A DNA stretch of 47,464 nt from Alphaproteobacteria bacterium (lineage in GTDB: Bacteria > Pseudomonadota > Alphaproteobacteria > TMED109): NCBI GenBank assembly GCA_022819905.1, contig JAJEGJ010000118.1:1-47464 (forward strand), written 5' to 3'. Positions 35,118-45,236 of the stretch are shown here, piece by piece (position 1 is the stretch's first letter; every line of letters begins with the position of its first letter). The position numbers and the translations under genes are program-made. The notes under the pieces were generated by a model. It did not search any database. It was not told the origin of the DNA and saw nothing but the letters and a program-made list of their open reading frames with translations.

Positions 35118-35752
35118 TGCCCGCCATCATCCATGTCGGCGCCCTGCTGGCGGGCGGAAAAGGCAGGCGCCTGGATCGGGGTGACAAGGGATTGGTCCGC
35201 GTGGGTGATCGTCCCATGATCGCGCGAGCCCACGATTGCCTGATGCCTCAAGTCGATCGAATCGTGATCAATGCCAACGGCGACCCGGGTCGGTTTCAAT
35301 TCTTAAATTCTCCGATTGTGCCAGACAGCTTTGCTGACGAGGGAGGTGCGGGTCCTCTGGCCGGCATACACGCGGTGCTGGCCTGGTCGACGCGCGAAGC
35401 CGGCCCTACAGCACTGGTCACCACCGTTCCCGTCGATGCTCCGTTTCTGCCGACAAATCTTGTGGCCCGTCTTGTTGAAGCTCGCCATTCCAAGGAGGCA
35501 GCGATCTCGGTTGCCGGTTCCGGCGGTCGCCAGCACCCGGTCGTTGCGTGCTGGCCTGTCTCTGTTCTTGCCGAACTCGAGCAGGCCCTGACCGACGGCA
35601 TCAGAAAGATCGATGTGTTCACTTCGAATTTCCGCGTTGCCGTTGTCGAGTGGGACATCACGTCCGTGGATCCGTTTTTCAACGTCAATACCGCGGAAGA
35701 TCTTCGAAAGGCGGACTTGTTCGTAAGCGACTCGCCAACCATGACGGATTGA
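35117..35752 (+). CDS. mobA: Molybdenum cofactor guanylyltransferase
   Basis: Attaches GMP to molybdopterin to give the MGD form used by formate dehydrogenase. The 211-residue nucleotidyltransferase starts GALLAGGKGRRLDRGDKGLV, the signature GTP-binding loop, with the following Lys conserved, and later has ADEGGAGPLAGIHAVLAW and VPVDAPFLPTNLVARL. Overlap with fdhD by one base indicates coupled translation. The molybdenum hydroxylase at 24-27 kb would need the CMP form instead (MocA), which is not in this window. Confidence 0.93.
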   Translation: MPAIIHVGALLAGGKGRRLDRGDKGLVRVGDRPMIARAHDCLMPQVDRIVINANGDPGRFQFLNSPIVPDSFADEGGAGPLAGIHAVLAWSTREAGPTALVTTVPVDAPFLPTNLVARLVEARHSKEAAISVAGSGGRQHPVVACWPVSVLAELEQALTDGIRKIDVFTSNFRVAVVEWDITSVDPFFNVNTAEDLRKADLFVSDSPTMTD

Positions 35753-36105
35753 CACACTCGGCGAGAAGGCCGAGGACGCTTGGACCCTTCATGGATTGTC
35801 GATAACCAAGTTTCTGAGGTGATGGGGCGGGCGCGGTCACGACCGCCGTGATCGTCACCCCGGCAGCTGCGTCTCGCCGCGCGGAACGAACTACGCTGTA
35901 CTGGCGGCGATCCGTCGGTGCCGGGTGATTCCGCTTGGCTTATGCCGGGCCAATTGACGCTACGACCACGCCGGTGACCGGGATCCTCGAGCAAGGTGAC
36001 GCTCGCGATGGATCGCTAGATTTCATGTCCTGCTCGTCGGTGAAAGTGGATTCCCCACTTATACTGCCGGGCGAACTGGAAGCGATCAAACCGGAGGGTC
36101 GGCGC
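35753..36105. other. Intergenic region before the aminotransferase gene (353 bp)
   Basis: The aminotransferase frame is open into this stretch, but the text there is unlike the family. A perfect stem CTCGGC/GCCGAG at 35757-35774 lies 5 bases after mobA and could end that transcript, although no T-run follows. TATACT at 36060-36065 resembles a -10 box without a good -35 partner. An excellent ribosome-binding site GGAGGG is at 36093-36098. Confidence 0.4.
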
Positions 36106-37298
36106 GTGTCGAATCTCGCACTTATGGACGGGATGGAGCGTCTCGGGACCGAGAGCGCATTTGTGGTGCTCGGCCGTGCGGCCGAACTTGAACGGCAGGG
36201 TAAAGACGTCATCAATCTAGGCATCGGTCAACCAGATTTCCGGACTCCCGGCCATATCGTTGAAGCGGCCGTCGGGGCCTTGCGGGATGGCCATCACGGG
36301 TACACGCCAGCCAACGGAATCCTTCCGCTTCGAGAGGCAGTGGCCGCCGATATTTCCGTCCGCCGCAAAATCGAAGTGAACCCGGACCATGTGGTGATCG
36401 TTCCCGGGGGGAAGGTGACCATGTGGCACGCGATTCTCATGTTTGGTGCGCCCGGCCGAGAAATCATGTACCCCAACCCGGGCTTTCCTATCTATGAATC
36501 GGCGATTCGATTTACCGGCGCGACACCCGTGCCGATTGCGTTAGCGGAGGCAGACGGATTCACATTCGACCCCGACGAAGTGCTTGGACAAGTAACGGAG
36601 AAGACGCGACTGATTATTGTCAACAGTCCCGCCAATCCCACCGGTGGCGTGATCCCAGTTCCAGTGCTCGATCGGCTTGCAGAAGGACTCGCCGATCATC
36701 CGCATGTGGCCGTCCTTTCCGACGAGATCTATTCGCGCATCGTGTATCCGGGCTCTGAATTTGCGTCGATGCTGCGCTACTCGCATCTCCGTGACCGTCT
36801 CATCATGCTGGATGGATGGTCCAAGACCTACGCCATGACAGGTTGGCGCATCGGATATGCGATTTGGCCGGAATCGCTTGTTGAGCACGCAGTACGATTG
36901 AACATCAACTCGGTCAGTTGCACGAACGCTGCGACACAGCATGCGGCAATTGCTGCGCTGGAAGGTCCCCAGGACGATGTCGACGCGATGGTCACTGCAT
37001 TTGCCGAGCGCCGTGAGGTGTTGATCGAAGAGGTCAAGACACTTCCCGGGTTGCGGATGATTCGCCCAGAGGGCGCGTTCTACGCCATGCCTAACGTCGA
37101 AGGCACCGGCATCCCGGCGTTGGAATTGCAGGATCGACTGCTGGAGGAGCTGCACATTGCGACGGTGGCTGGAACCAGCTTCGGTGCTCTGGGCGAGGGC
37201 TACATCCGTTTGAGTTACGCTGCGGGCGTCGACGAGATCCGCACGGCCATGAAACGAATTCGCCAGTTGGCTGTAACCGAGGGGTGGGGCCACCACTA

Positions 37299-37299
<1 letters not shown>
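36106..37299 (+). CDS. Class I/II pyridoxal-phosphate aminotransferase
   Basis: PLP enzyme of fold type I, probably aspartate or broad-specificity aminotransferase. It is 397 residues long from the GTG at 36106, which lies seven bases after GGAGGG. Conserved parts: [31 protein letters not shown], the cofactor ring region, [11 protein letters not shown] (Asn and Pro of the substrate pocket), [11 protein letters not shown] with the Asp and Tyr that hold the cofactor, [16 protein letters not shown] with the Schiff-base Lys, and EGYIRLSYA with the substrate carboxylate Arg. The last base of the stop codon is the first base of the uvrB start, so the pair is coupled. Exact substrate is not determinable. 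Confidence 0.9.
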
Positions 37300-39410
<2,111 letters not shown>

Positions 39411-39411
39411 C

Positions 39412-40185
39412 GTGGGGAGCGATTCTGGTCGAGGAATGGCCCTGGTGACCGGGGGGGGCCGCCGCATCGGCGCAGAATTGGTGAGGGCGCTTGCACGGCT
39501 TGGATACCCGGTCGCGATACATCACATGCGCTCCGGAAATGCGGCGTCAAGACTTGTCAAGGAGATAGCAGATGGTGGAGGCGTGGCTCACGCGTTCTCT
39601 GCGGACTTGCGATCGGACGAAGCTGCACAACAGCTATTGCGGGCGGCAACACAGCAGCTTGGTCCTTGTACGATCTTGGTCAACAATGCTTCGCATTTCG
39701 CCCACGACACGCTGCTTACCGGAACTCGGACGTCCTGGGACGACCATCTCGAGCTAAACCTCAGAGCTCCCTTGGTACTTAGCCGTGTGTTTGCAGACCT
39801 GCTGCCTGCCTCCACATCTGGCCTGATCGTCAATCTGCTGGACCCCAGAGTTTGGACTGTGACGCCGCACTACCTTTCCTACAGCGTGAGCCGGGCGGGC
39901 CTGTGGGCCGCGACCCGCATCCTTGCCCTGGAATTGGCCCCGCGAATTCGCGTCAATGCGATCGGCCCCGGGCCGACACTGTCCAGCCAGTCTGAAGGAG
40001 AGGCCGGTTTCCGTGCCACACGCAACCGACTGCCGCTGTCACCTGGTCCGTCGCCGGAAGATATTTCCGACGCGCTGGTTTACCTGGTCAGCGCGAAGTC
40101 AGTTACCGGGCAGATGATTGCACCGGACGGAGGCCAGCATCTTGGCTGGCTTCACCCTGCGCCAGATGAGCCGGTCCGTGGCTGA
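39412..40185 (+). CDS. Short-chain dehydrogenase/reductase, FolM/pteridine-reductase-like
   Basis: NADPH-dependent reductase of the SDR family, 257 residues. The N-terminal TGGGRRIG matches the T-G-x3-R-x-G loop of pteridine reductases and FolM, rather than the usual T-G-x3-G-I-G; with folB next door, reduction of dihydromonapterin or a related pterin is likely. LVNNASHF, and the C-terminal TGQMIAPDGGQHLGW are typical. In the active-site motif Y-x-x-x-K the Lys is replaced by Arg (YSVSR). It begins with GTG one base after uvrB ends and overlaps folB by 20 bases. Confidence 0.85.
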   Translation: MGSDSGRGMALVTGGGRRIGAELVRALARLGYPVAIHHMRSGNAASRLVKEIADGGGVAHAFSADLRSDEAAQQLLRAATQQLGPCTILVNNASHFAHDTLLTGTRTSWDDHLELNLRAPLVLSRVFADLLPASTSGLIVNLLDPRVWTVTPHYLSYSVSRAGLWAATRILALELAPRIRVNAIGPGPTLSSQSEGEAGFRATRNRLPLSPGPSPEDISDALVYLVSAKSVTGQMIAPDGGQHLGWLHPAPDEPVRG

Positions 40186-40531
40186 CTCTCGCACACTGCT
40201 TGTCCAGGGTCTGGAAGTTGAATGCCTGATTGGCGTCCATCGGCATGAACGCAGTAGTGTGCAGCGCGTCCTTGTCAGCGTCGAGTTGGAGGTCGAGCCA
40301 AATCGACACGGCGATGACCTCAAGCGCGTCGTCAGTTACGAGGATGTAGTAGTGGCCGTCCGGCGCTTGGCGGCAGACGGCCATATCCAGTTGGTCGAGA
40401 CGCTTGCCGACCGTGTAGCTACCTGTTGCCTCGGTTTTGACGGCGCTGTCAGCGTCAATGTCACGGTGCTAAAACCTGACGTGCTCCCCGATGCGGCCGC
40501 GTTGGGAGTAAGGGTGCGGCAGACTCGTTGA
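40166..40531 (+). CDS. folB: Dihydroneopterin aldolase
   Basis: Folate-pathway enzyme that cleaves 7,8-dihydroneopterin to 6-hydroxymethyl-dihydropterin and glycolaldehyde. The 121-residue tunnel-fold protein shows LLVQGLEVECLIGVHRHER (substrate Glu in GVHRHER), YEDVVVAVRRLA, the VETLADRVA segment with the catalytic-site Glu, and the C-terminal active-site Lys in VTVLKPDVLPDA. ATG 40166 lies inside the end of the preceding reductase gene; GTG 40178 is an alternative. Confidence 0.9.
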   Translation: MSRSVADSRTLLVQGLEVECLIGVHRHERSSVQRVLVSVELEVEPNRHGDDLKRVVSYEDVVVAVRRLAADGHIQLVETLADRVATCCLGFDGAVSVNVTVLKPDVLPDAAALGVRVRQTR

Positions 40532-40837
40532 AGCCTGATTATGCAAGATGCAAGCGCTACCAACCTGTAGTTGCAGCACTTTTATTCACAAGAGGTAAGT
40601 TTCGTGGTGTGACTGACCAACCAGAGACACCAATCCGGCAGTCGCAGCTTGATCGAGAATTGGGATCACTGGATTAGTATTGTAATTCAACCGGTTAGAA
40701 TCTCATGACTATACTTAGCAATTGCGCTTTCCAAGCAGTTTATCCATTAGACACAAGCGATTGAGCGGGCCACGGTGAGTTTTTCCACAAGGTTTTCCAC
40801 AGTGCCGGTTCAGCGATAAATCGAGGGGAGCGGTTGA
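40532..40837. other. A+T-rich intergenic region with DnaA-box-like sites (oriC candidate)
   Basis: This 306-bp gap holds three exact matches to the relaxed DnaA box TTWTNCACA on the same strand: TTATTCACA (40582-40590), TTTTCCACA (40781-40789) and TTTTCCACA (40793-40801), the last two 12 bases apart. A weaker TTATCCATT is at 40740-40748. Between them lies an A+T-rich stretch (about 40655-40750) in an otherwise GC-rich window. A 12-of-13 match to the IHF consensus (ATTCAACCGGTTA, 40685-40697) and a GANTC methylation site (40698) lie in it. These are ingredients of an alphaproteobacterial replication origin. The alternative is a DnaA-responsive promoter of uvrC. Flanking genes all point the same way, which is not typical of an origin. 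Confidence 0.45.
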
Positions 40838-42793
40838 TTGCCCGCTTTCGGCAAGTCAAAGTCAGGCATGGAACCGCAAACATCTGGTCCTTTGAAACAC
40901 TTGACTCCGTCCGATCGATCTGGCGCCGGCCCGAATGCAGCTGGGCAAAGCGACCTGCAAATCGGGGCGGAAGTGGTGCGCGCCGCAGCGCGCTCACTTC
41001 CTTCCAGACCCGGCGTCTACCAGATGGAAGCGGCAGATCGGGAAGTGCTGTACGTGGGAAAGGCACGTGTGCTGAGGAACCGGGTGGCCACGTACTCGTC
41101 GGTTCAACGTTTGCCGATCCGTCTTCGGCGGATGATCGCACAGGTCAGACATGTCGAGTTCACGGTGACGGAACACGAAGCCGAAGCGTTATTGCTAGAG
41201 GCCAATCGAATCAAGAAGCTTCGGCCTCGATACAACATCCTTCTGCGGGATGACAAGTCTTATCCCTACATTCACCTTCGCACCGATCATGCATGGCCCC
41301 AACTCCTGAAACATCGAGGACGCAAGCGAAGGGACGGTCACTATTTTGGACCGTTTGCCTCTGTCCGCGCCGTCAACGTGACCTTGAACGCCCTCCAACG
41401 TGCGTTTCCCTTACGCACTTGTACCGATCGGGAATTTGAGGCGCGTGACCGACCCTGTCTCCAGTATCAAATCCGTCGCTGTTCCGCCCCTTGCGTCGGG
41501 AAAGTCGAAGATTCCGAGTATGCCGGATTTGTCGAACACCTGAGGCGTTTCCTGGGCGGCGGCGGCAAAGAAGTTCAAGCATCCTTGCGCTCCGCCATGG
41601 ATCGTGCCAGCGCCGATTTAGAGTTCGAACGCGCCGCGGTCCTGCGAGATCGGATTCAGGCGCTGAATACCATCCAGACTGCCCGCGGCGGTGATTTGCA
41701 ACATGTGGGCGATGCGGACGTTTTTGCCGTCGCGGAACAGGGCGGGCAGATCGCGGTCCAGGTATTCTTTTTCCGGGGCGGCAGCAACTTTGGCAATCGC
41801 ACGCATTTCCCGATGCACGGCAAAGAGATTCCTCCTGCCACGGTGCTGGGGGCCTTCATTTCCCAGTTTTACGACACCCAAGCACCGCCGGCGACCCTGC
41901 TGCTCAACGAGAAAGTGCCGGACATGGAACTGTTGGCGGAGGCGCTTTCCATCAAGGTCGGGCGGCGTATCGCGATCCTTGTGCCGCAGCGGGGCGACAA
42001 ACGACAGGCGGTGCGCGCCGGCGAAGACAACGCGAAAGCCGCGTTGGCTCGCCGCATCTCCGAACGTTCCAATCAGCTGGAACTACTGGATGCCTTGGTG
42101 GAAGTCTTCGGCTTACCGCATGTACCACGGCGCGTTGAGGTCTTCGACAACAGTCATTTGCACGGGACCCACCCAGTGGGAGCAATGATCGTCGCCGGGC
42201 CGGACGGCTTTGCGAAAGCATCGTATCGCCGGTTCAATGTCCGAAACGCCGACCCCAGTGATGACTACGCGATGATGCGGGAAGTACTGCTGAGGCGCTT
42301 CAAGAGACTCCAGCGCGAGGATCCAGACCGGAGCAAGGGGCAATGGCCAGACCTGGTTCTGATCGACGGAGGCGCAGGTCACCGCAGTGCCGCGGTCGCG
42401 GCGTTGCGAGAAGTCGGAATCAGCGGACCTGCTGTCATCGGTGTTGCCAAGGGGCCGGACCGCAATGCAGGGCGGGAGCTCTTCTACGCTGGCTTTGAGC
42501 GCCCAATCTCGCTAGCCACGGATGACCCGGTACTGTATTTCCTGCAGCGACTTCGCGACGAGGCGCACCGGTTCGCGATCGAAGGACACCGTGCTCGCAG
42601 ACTGCGTGCGGGAATACAGTCGGAACTGGATCAATTGCCAGGTATTGGGCCTCGCCGCAAGCGGGCGCTGATCTTGCATTTCGGCTCGCTCCGGGCGATT
42701 CGAGATGCGACATTCGCCGAATTGCTGCAGGTAGAAGGCATCAGTGCGACAGTGGCCCGCACCATCCACGATCATTTCTCCAGCGATGTCTGA
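40838..42793 (+). CDS. uvrC: UvrABC excision repair endonuclease subunit UvrC
   Basis: Makes both incisions around a DNA lesion bound by UvrB. The 651-residue protein has an N-terminal GIY-YIG nuclease domain (RPGVYQMEAADREVLYVGKA), the Cys-rich region CLQYQIRRCSAPCVG, a UVR domain (LEFERAAVLRDRIQAL), the RNase H-like second nuclease domain (VEVFDNSHLHGTHPVGAMIV with the catalytic Asp, and DLVLIDGGAGHRSAA) and a C-terminal helix-hairpin-helix pair (LDQLPGIGPRRKRALI, LLQVEGISATVARTI). TTG 40838 was chosen because GAGGGGAG lies seven bases upstream; the ATG at 40868 has a weaker site. uvrB lies 1.4 kb upstream. Confidence 0.95.
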   Translation: MPAFGKSKSGMEPQTSGPLKHLTPSDRSGAGPNAAGQSDLQIGAEVVRAAARSLPSRPGVYQMEAADREVLYVGKARVLRNRVATYSSVQRLPIRLRRMIAQVRHVEFTVTEHEAEALLLEANRIKKLRPRYNILLRDDKSYPYIHLRTDHAWPQLLKHRGRKRRDGHYFGPFASVRAVNVTLNALQRAFPLRTCTDREFEARDRPCLQYQIRRCSAPCVGKVEDSEYAGFVEHLRRFLGGGGKEVQASLRSAMDRASADLEFERAAVLRDRIQALNTIQTARGGDLQHVGDADVFAVAEQGGQIAVQVFFFRGGSNFGNRTHFPMHGKEIPPATVLGAFISQFYDTQAPPATLLLNEKVPDMELLAEALSIKVGRRIAILVPQRGDKRQAVRAGEDNAKAALARRISERSNQLELLDALVEVFGLPHVPRRVEVFDNSHLHGTHPVGAMIVAGPDGFAKASYRRFNVRNADPSDDYAMMREVLLRRFKRLQREDPDRSKGQWPDLVLIDGGAGHRSAAVAALREVGISGPAVIGVAKGPDRNAGRELFYAGFERPISLATDDPVLYFLQRLRDEAHRFAIEGHRARRLRAGIQSELDQLPGIGPRRKRALILHFGSLRAIRDATFAELLQVEGISATVARTIHDHFSSDV

Positions 42794-43349
42794 AGCCAAC
42801 CCATTGAACGCGGCCTTGCTGGTGACCTGCGGGCGTATCGTTCTGGTAATTCCCTTCGTAGCGTGTTTCTATTTGCCTGGGCCTTGGGGGGTTTGGGGTG
42901 CCGGCAGCATATTTGTTGTGGCGGGCATCAGTGATGCGCTGGATGGATGGATGGCCCGTCGCCTGAACATGGTGACCAAGCTTGGGGCGATCCTGGATCC
43001 GGTTGCGGACAAGATCATGCATGCGGCAGCACTGATCATGCTAGCTGCAGATGGTCGCGTTCCGGCGCTGGCCGCAGCAATATTGATTGCCCGCGACTTC
43101 CTGGTGGGCGGCTTGCGGCAAATGGAGGAAGGCAGGGGAGTGTTGACCGTCTCACTCGTCGCCAAAGCCAAGACAGCATTGCAGTTCCTCGCCCTAAGCA
43201 CGATCTTGCTGGCGCCGGGCGTAGCGACAGTTGAATGGCTTGCCGCCGCCGGATTGGGGCTCCTGTGGACCAGCGTTGCACTTAGCATTTGGAGTGGCAG
43301 TCTCTACACCTTGAGATTCGTCCGTGTCCTGAACTCGGAGCGAACTTGA
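42786..43349 (+). CDS. pgsA: CDP-diacylglycerol-glycerol-3-phosphate 3-phosphatidyltransferase
   Basis: Makes phosphatidylglycerol phosphate, the first step to phosphatidylglycerol and cardiolipin, from the CDP-diacylglycerol supplied by CdsA. The 187-residue membrane protein carries the CDP-alcohol phosphotransferase motif exactly as D-x2-D-G-x2-A-R-x8-G-x3-D-x3-D (DALDGWMARR with GAILDPVADK) and four to five hydrophobic spans. The ATG at 42786 overlaps the uvrC stop by 8 bases, the common alphaproteobacterial uvrC-pgsA arrangement. Confidence 0.94.
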   Translation: MSEANPLNAALLVTCGRIVLVIPFVACFYLPGPWGVWGAGSIFVVAGISDALDGWMARRLNMVTKLGAILDPVADKIMHAAALIMLAADGRVPALAAAILIARDFLVGGLRQMEEGRGVLTVSLVAKAKTALQFLALSTILLAPGVATVEWLAAAGLGLLWTSVALSIWSGSLYTLRFVRVLNSERT

Positions 43350-43496
43350 AGTCTTTGGCTTCGCCGCACGAGCGTTGGGACCCCATTTGGGCCGCCTTCT
43401 AGAATGCCGGGGCGCGCAAATCCGCACTCCTGCAAGCCGTGAAGAGCACGAGGCCCCTGGCCTTGACACCGTCACAATTGGCAATCGCGAGGAACG

Positions 43497-44369
43497 ATGT
43501 TGGAACGAGTTATGCCCGGGTACCGCATCCCGCGCACCGTATTCGCTGGTCGGGCCGAAACCGAGGGCGACGGGATTGAAGTCAGACGCCTGATCGGCGT
43601 TCCGGAGCTCGACATGGTCGACCCGTTCCTGTTGCTGGATGTGTTCTCGGTGAACCCTCAAGAAGACCGGAGTGCGGGGTTTCCGCCACATCCGCATCGT
43701 GGGTTCGAGACCGTAACGTATTTGCTCACAGGCGAAGTCCGACACATAGACAGTGCCGGTCATGAAAGCGTGCTCCGGGCCGGGGGCGTGCAGTGGATGA
43801 CCGCTGGCAGAGGTGTGGTGCATTCGGAAATGCCGGAAAGCAAGACTGGATTGGTAGCTGGCCTGCAGCTCTGGGTGAATCTGCCGAAATCGCACAAGCT
43901 GACAGACGCCAACTACCAAGCGTTTGATTCTCATGAAATCCCGGTGGAAGAACGGGGGAGTCAGGTAACGGTCAAGGTAATTGCGGGCACAACTGGGAGA
44001 GGTACCACCGGACCGGTCCGCCAGCCGCTGACCGAACCGCGCTATTTGGACTTTGACTTGGGTGCTGGGGCCGCCGTCCTTGAGCCGATTCCAAGTGATC
44101 ACAACGCTTTCATCTACATGATCAACGGCACGCTGGAGTTTCCCGGCGACGATTTGAGCGTGCAGCCACTCGGCGGTGAGACGTTTGCGGTACTCTCCCA
44201 CGGTACGGAGCTTCGTGTGTCAGCGGGAGCAGACGGAGCCCGGTTCCTGTTAGTCTCCGGACGACCGCTTCGTGAGACGGTTGCGCGCAGCGGGGGGATC
44301 GTCATGAACACGCTGTCGGAAGTTCACGCTGCCCAAGAAGATTTTCGTCGTGGTCGACTGGCGGGCTAG
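43497..44369 (+). CDS. Pirin-family protein
   Basis: Cupin-fold Fe(II) protein; bacterial homologues have quercetinase activity or act as regulators, so no specific role can be given. In its 290 residues the metal-binding residues are visible: the pair His-x-His in PPHPHRGFETVTYLLTGEV, and His and Glu in GRGVVHSEMPES. The second cupin half includes LEPIPSDHNAFIYMINGTLE. ATG 43497 follows a GAGGAA site. It interrupts the usual pgsA-moaD-moaE order, and its end overlaps the open frame leading into moaD. Confidence 0.92.
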   Translation: MLERVMPGYRIPRTVFAGRAETEGDGIEVRRLIGVPELDMVDPFLLLDVFSVNPQEDRSAGFPPHPHRGFETVTYLLTGEVRHIDSAGHESVLRAGGVQWMTAGRGVVHSEMPESKTGLVAGLQLWVNLPKSHKLTDANYQAFDSHEIPVEERGSQVTVKVIAGTTGRGTTGPVRQPLTEPRYLDFDLGAGAAVLEPIPSDHNAFIYMINGTLEFPGDDLSVQPLGGETFAVLSHGTELRVSAGADGARFLLVSGRPLRETVARSGGIVMNTLSEVHAAQEDFRRGRLAG

Positions 44370-44379
44370 GGCGCGGTCC

Positions 44380-44631
44380 GTGGAAGTGCTCTATTTCGCG
44401 TGGGTGCGTGACCGCGTCGGGACGGCCCGGGAGCATGTGAATCCGCCGAACACGGTGACCACAGTAGGCGAGCTGGCTCAATGGCTCGCGACGCAAAGCA
44501 GGGAACATGCTGAAGCTTTCCGGGACTGCGATGTGCTCCGGGCAGCTGTCAATCAAGAGCACGTCTCGTTTGCCCATCCAGTTGCCACGGGCGATGAGAT
44601 TGCTTTTTTCCCGCCCATGACCGGGGGATGA
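44380..44631 (+). CDS. moaD: Molybdopterin synthase sulfur carrier subunit
   Basis: Ubiquitin-like carrier whose C-terminal thiocarboxylate supplies sulfur for the dithiolene of molybdopterin. It has 83 residues, beginning VEVLYFAWVRDRVG as in the family and ending in the obligatory Gly-Gly (FFPPMTGG). The GTG at 44380 gives the standard N-terminus; an upstream GTG at 44350 would add ten residues and overlap the pirin gene. moaE follows after 4 bases. Confidence 0.93.
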   Translation: MEVLYFAWVRDRVGTAREHVNPPNTVTTVGELAQWLATQSREHAEAFRDCDVLRAAVNQEHVSFAHPVATGDEIAFFPPMTGG

Positions 44632-44635
44632 TGCG

Positions 44636-45103
44636 GTGATTCGGGTTCAGGGCGCTGACTTCGAGCCTGGAGCTGAAATCGACCGACTGTTGGATGGGAA
44701 CACCGTTGTCGGCGGTGTGGCGAGCTTCATCGGAGTGGTTCGAGACGATCCTGAGAACGGTCCGGCACTGCGGGCGATGACGTTGGAGCACTACCCTGGC
44801 ATGACTGAGCGCATGCTCGAGGCCATCGAGCAGGAGGCGAACCAGCGCTGGGACCTGTGCGCAAGTCTCATCGTCCACCGATACGGCCGCATGGCACCTG
44901 GGGACCGTATCGTGCTGGTAGTAACGGCCGCTCGCCACCGGCAGGCGGCCCTGGAGAGTTGCCAGTTTCTGATCGACTGGCTTAAAACCAAGGCTCCGTT
45001 CTGGAAACGTGAAGAAACGGAGGATGGTGAACATTGGGTGCAGGCCCAAGCTCGTGACGACGTCGCGGCGGCGAAGTGGAAGGTTGAACCGTCTGTTAGC
45101 TAA
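44636..45103 (+). CDS. moaE: Molybdopterin synthase catalytic subunit
   Basis: Large subunit of molybdopterin synthase, converting cyclic pyranopterin monophosphate to molybdopterin with sulfur from MoaD. The 155-residue protein has GGVASFIGVVRD, LEHYPGMTERML, VHRYGRMAPGDRIVLVVTAA and the active-site Lys region DWLKTKAPFWKRE. It begins at GTG 44636. Both molybdenum enzymes in this window depend on its product. Confidence 0.95.
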   Translation: MIRVQGADFEPGAEIDRLLDGNTVVGGVASFIGVVRDDPENGPALRAMTLEHYPGMTERMLEAIEQEANQRWDLCASLIVHRYGRMAPGDRIVLVVTAARHRQAALESCQFLIDWLKTKAPFWKREETEDGEHWVQAQARDDVAAAKWKVEPSVS

Positions 45104-45236
45104 CTCGAATCGAACGGCCGTGCCCGATCGCCCCGCATTCTATTGGAACAAGATCGATCCCGGATTCACTTACGCAGCGATGGGCTGATCCCATGGCTTC
45201 GGAACAAGCAGCAGACCACTTCTTCCATCGTCGAAG

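Noticed and set aside
36060-36065. TATACT as a promoter of the aminotransferase-uvrB genes
   Set aside because: A good -10 match, but no -35 hexamer at 16-18 bases upstream; mentioned only within the intergenic entry.
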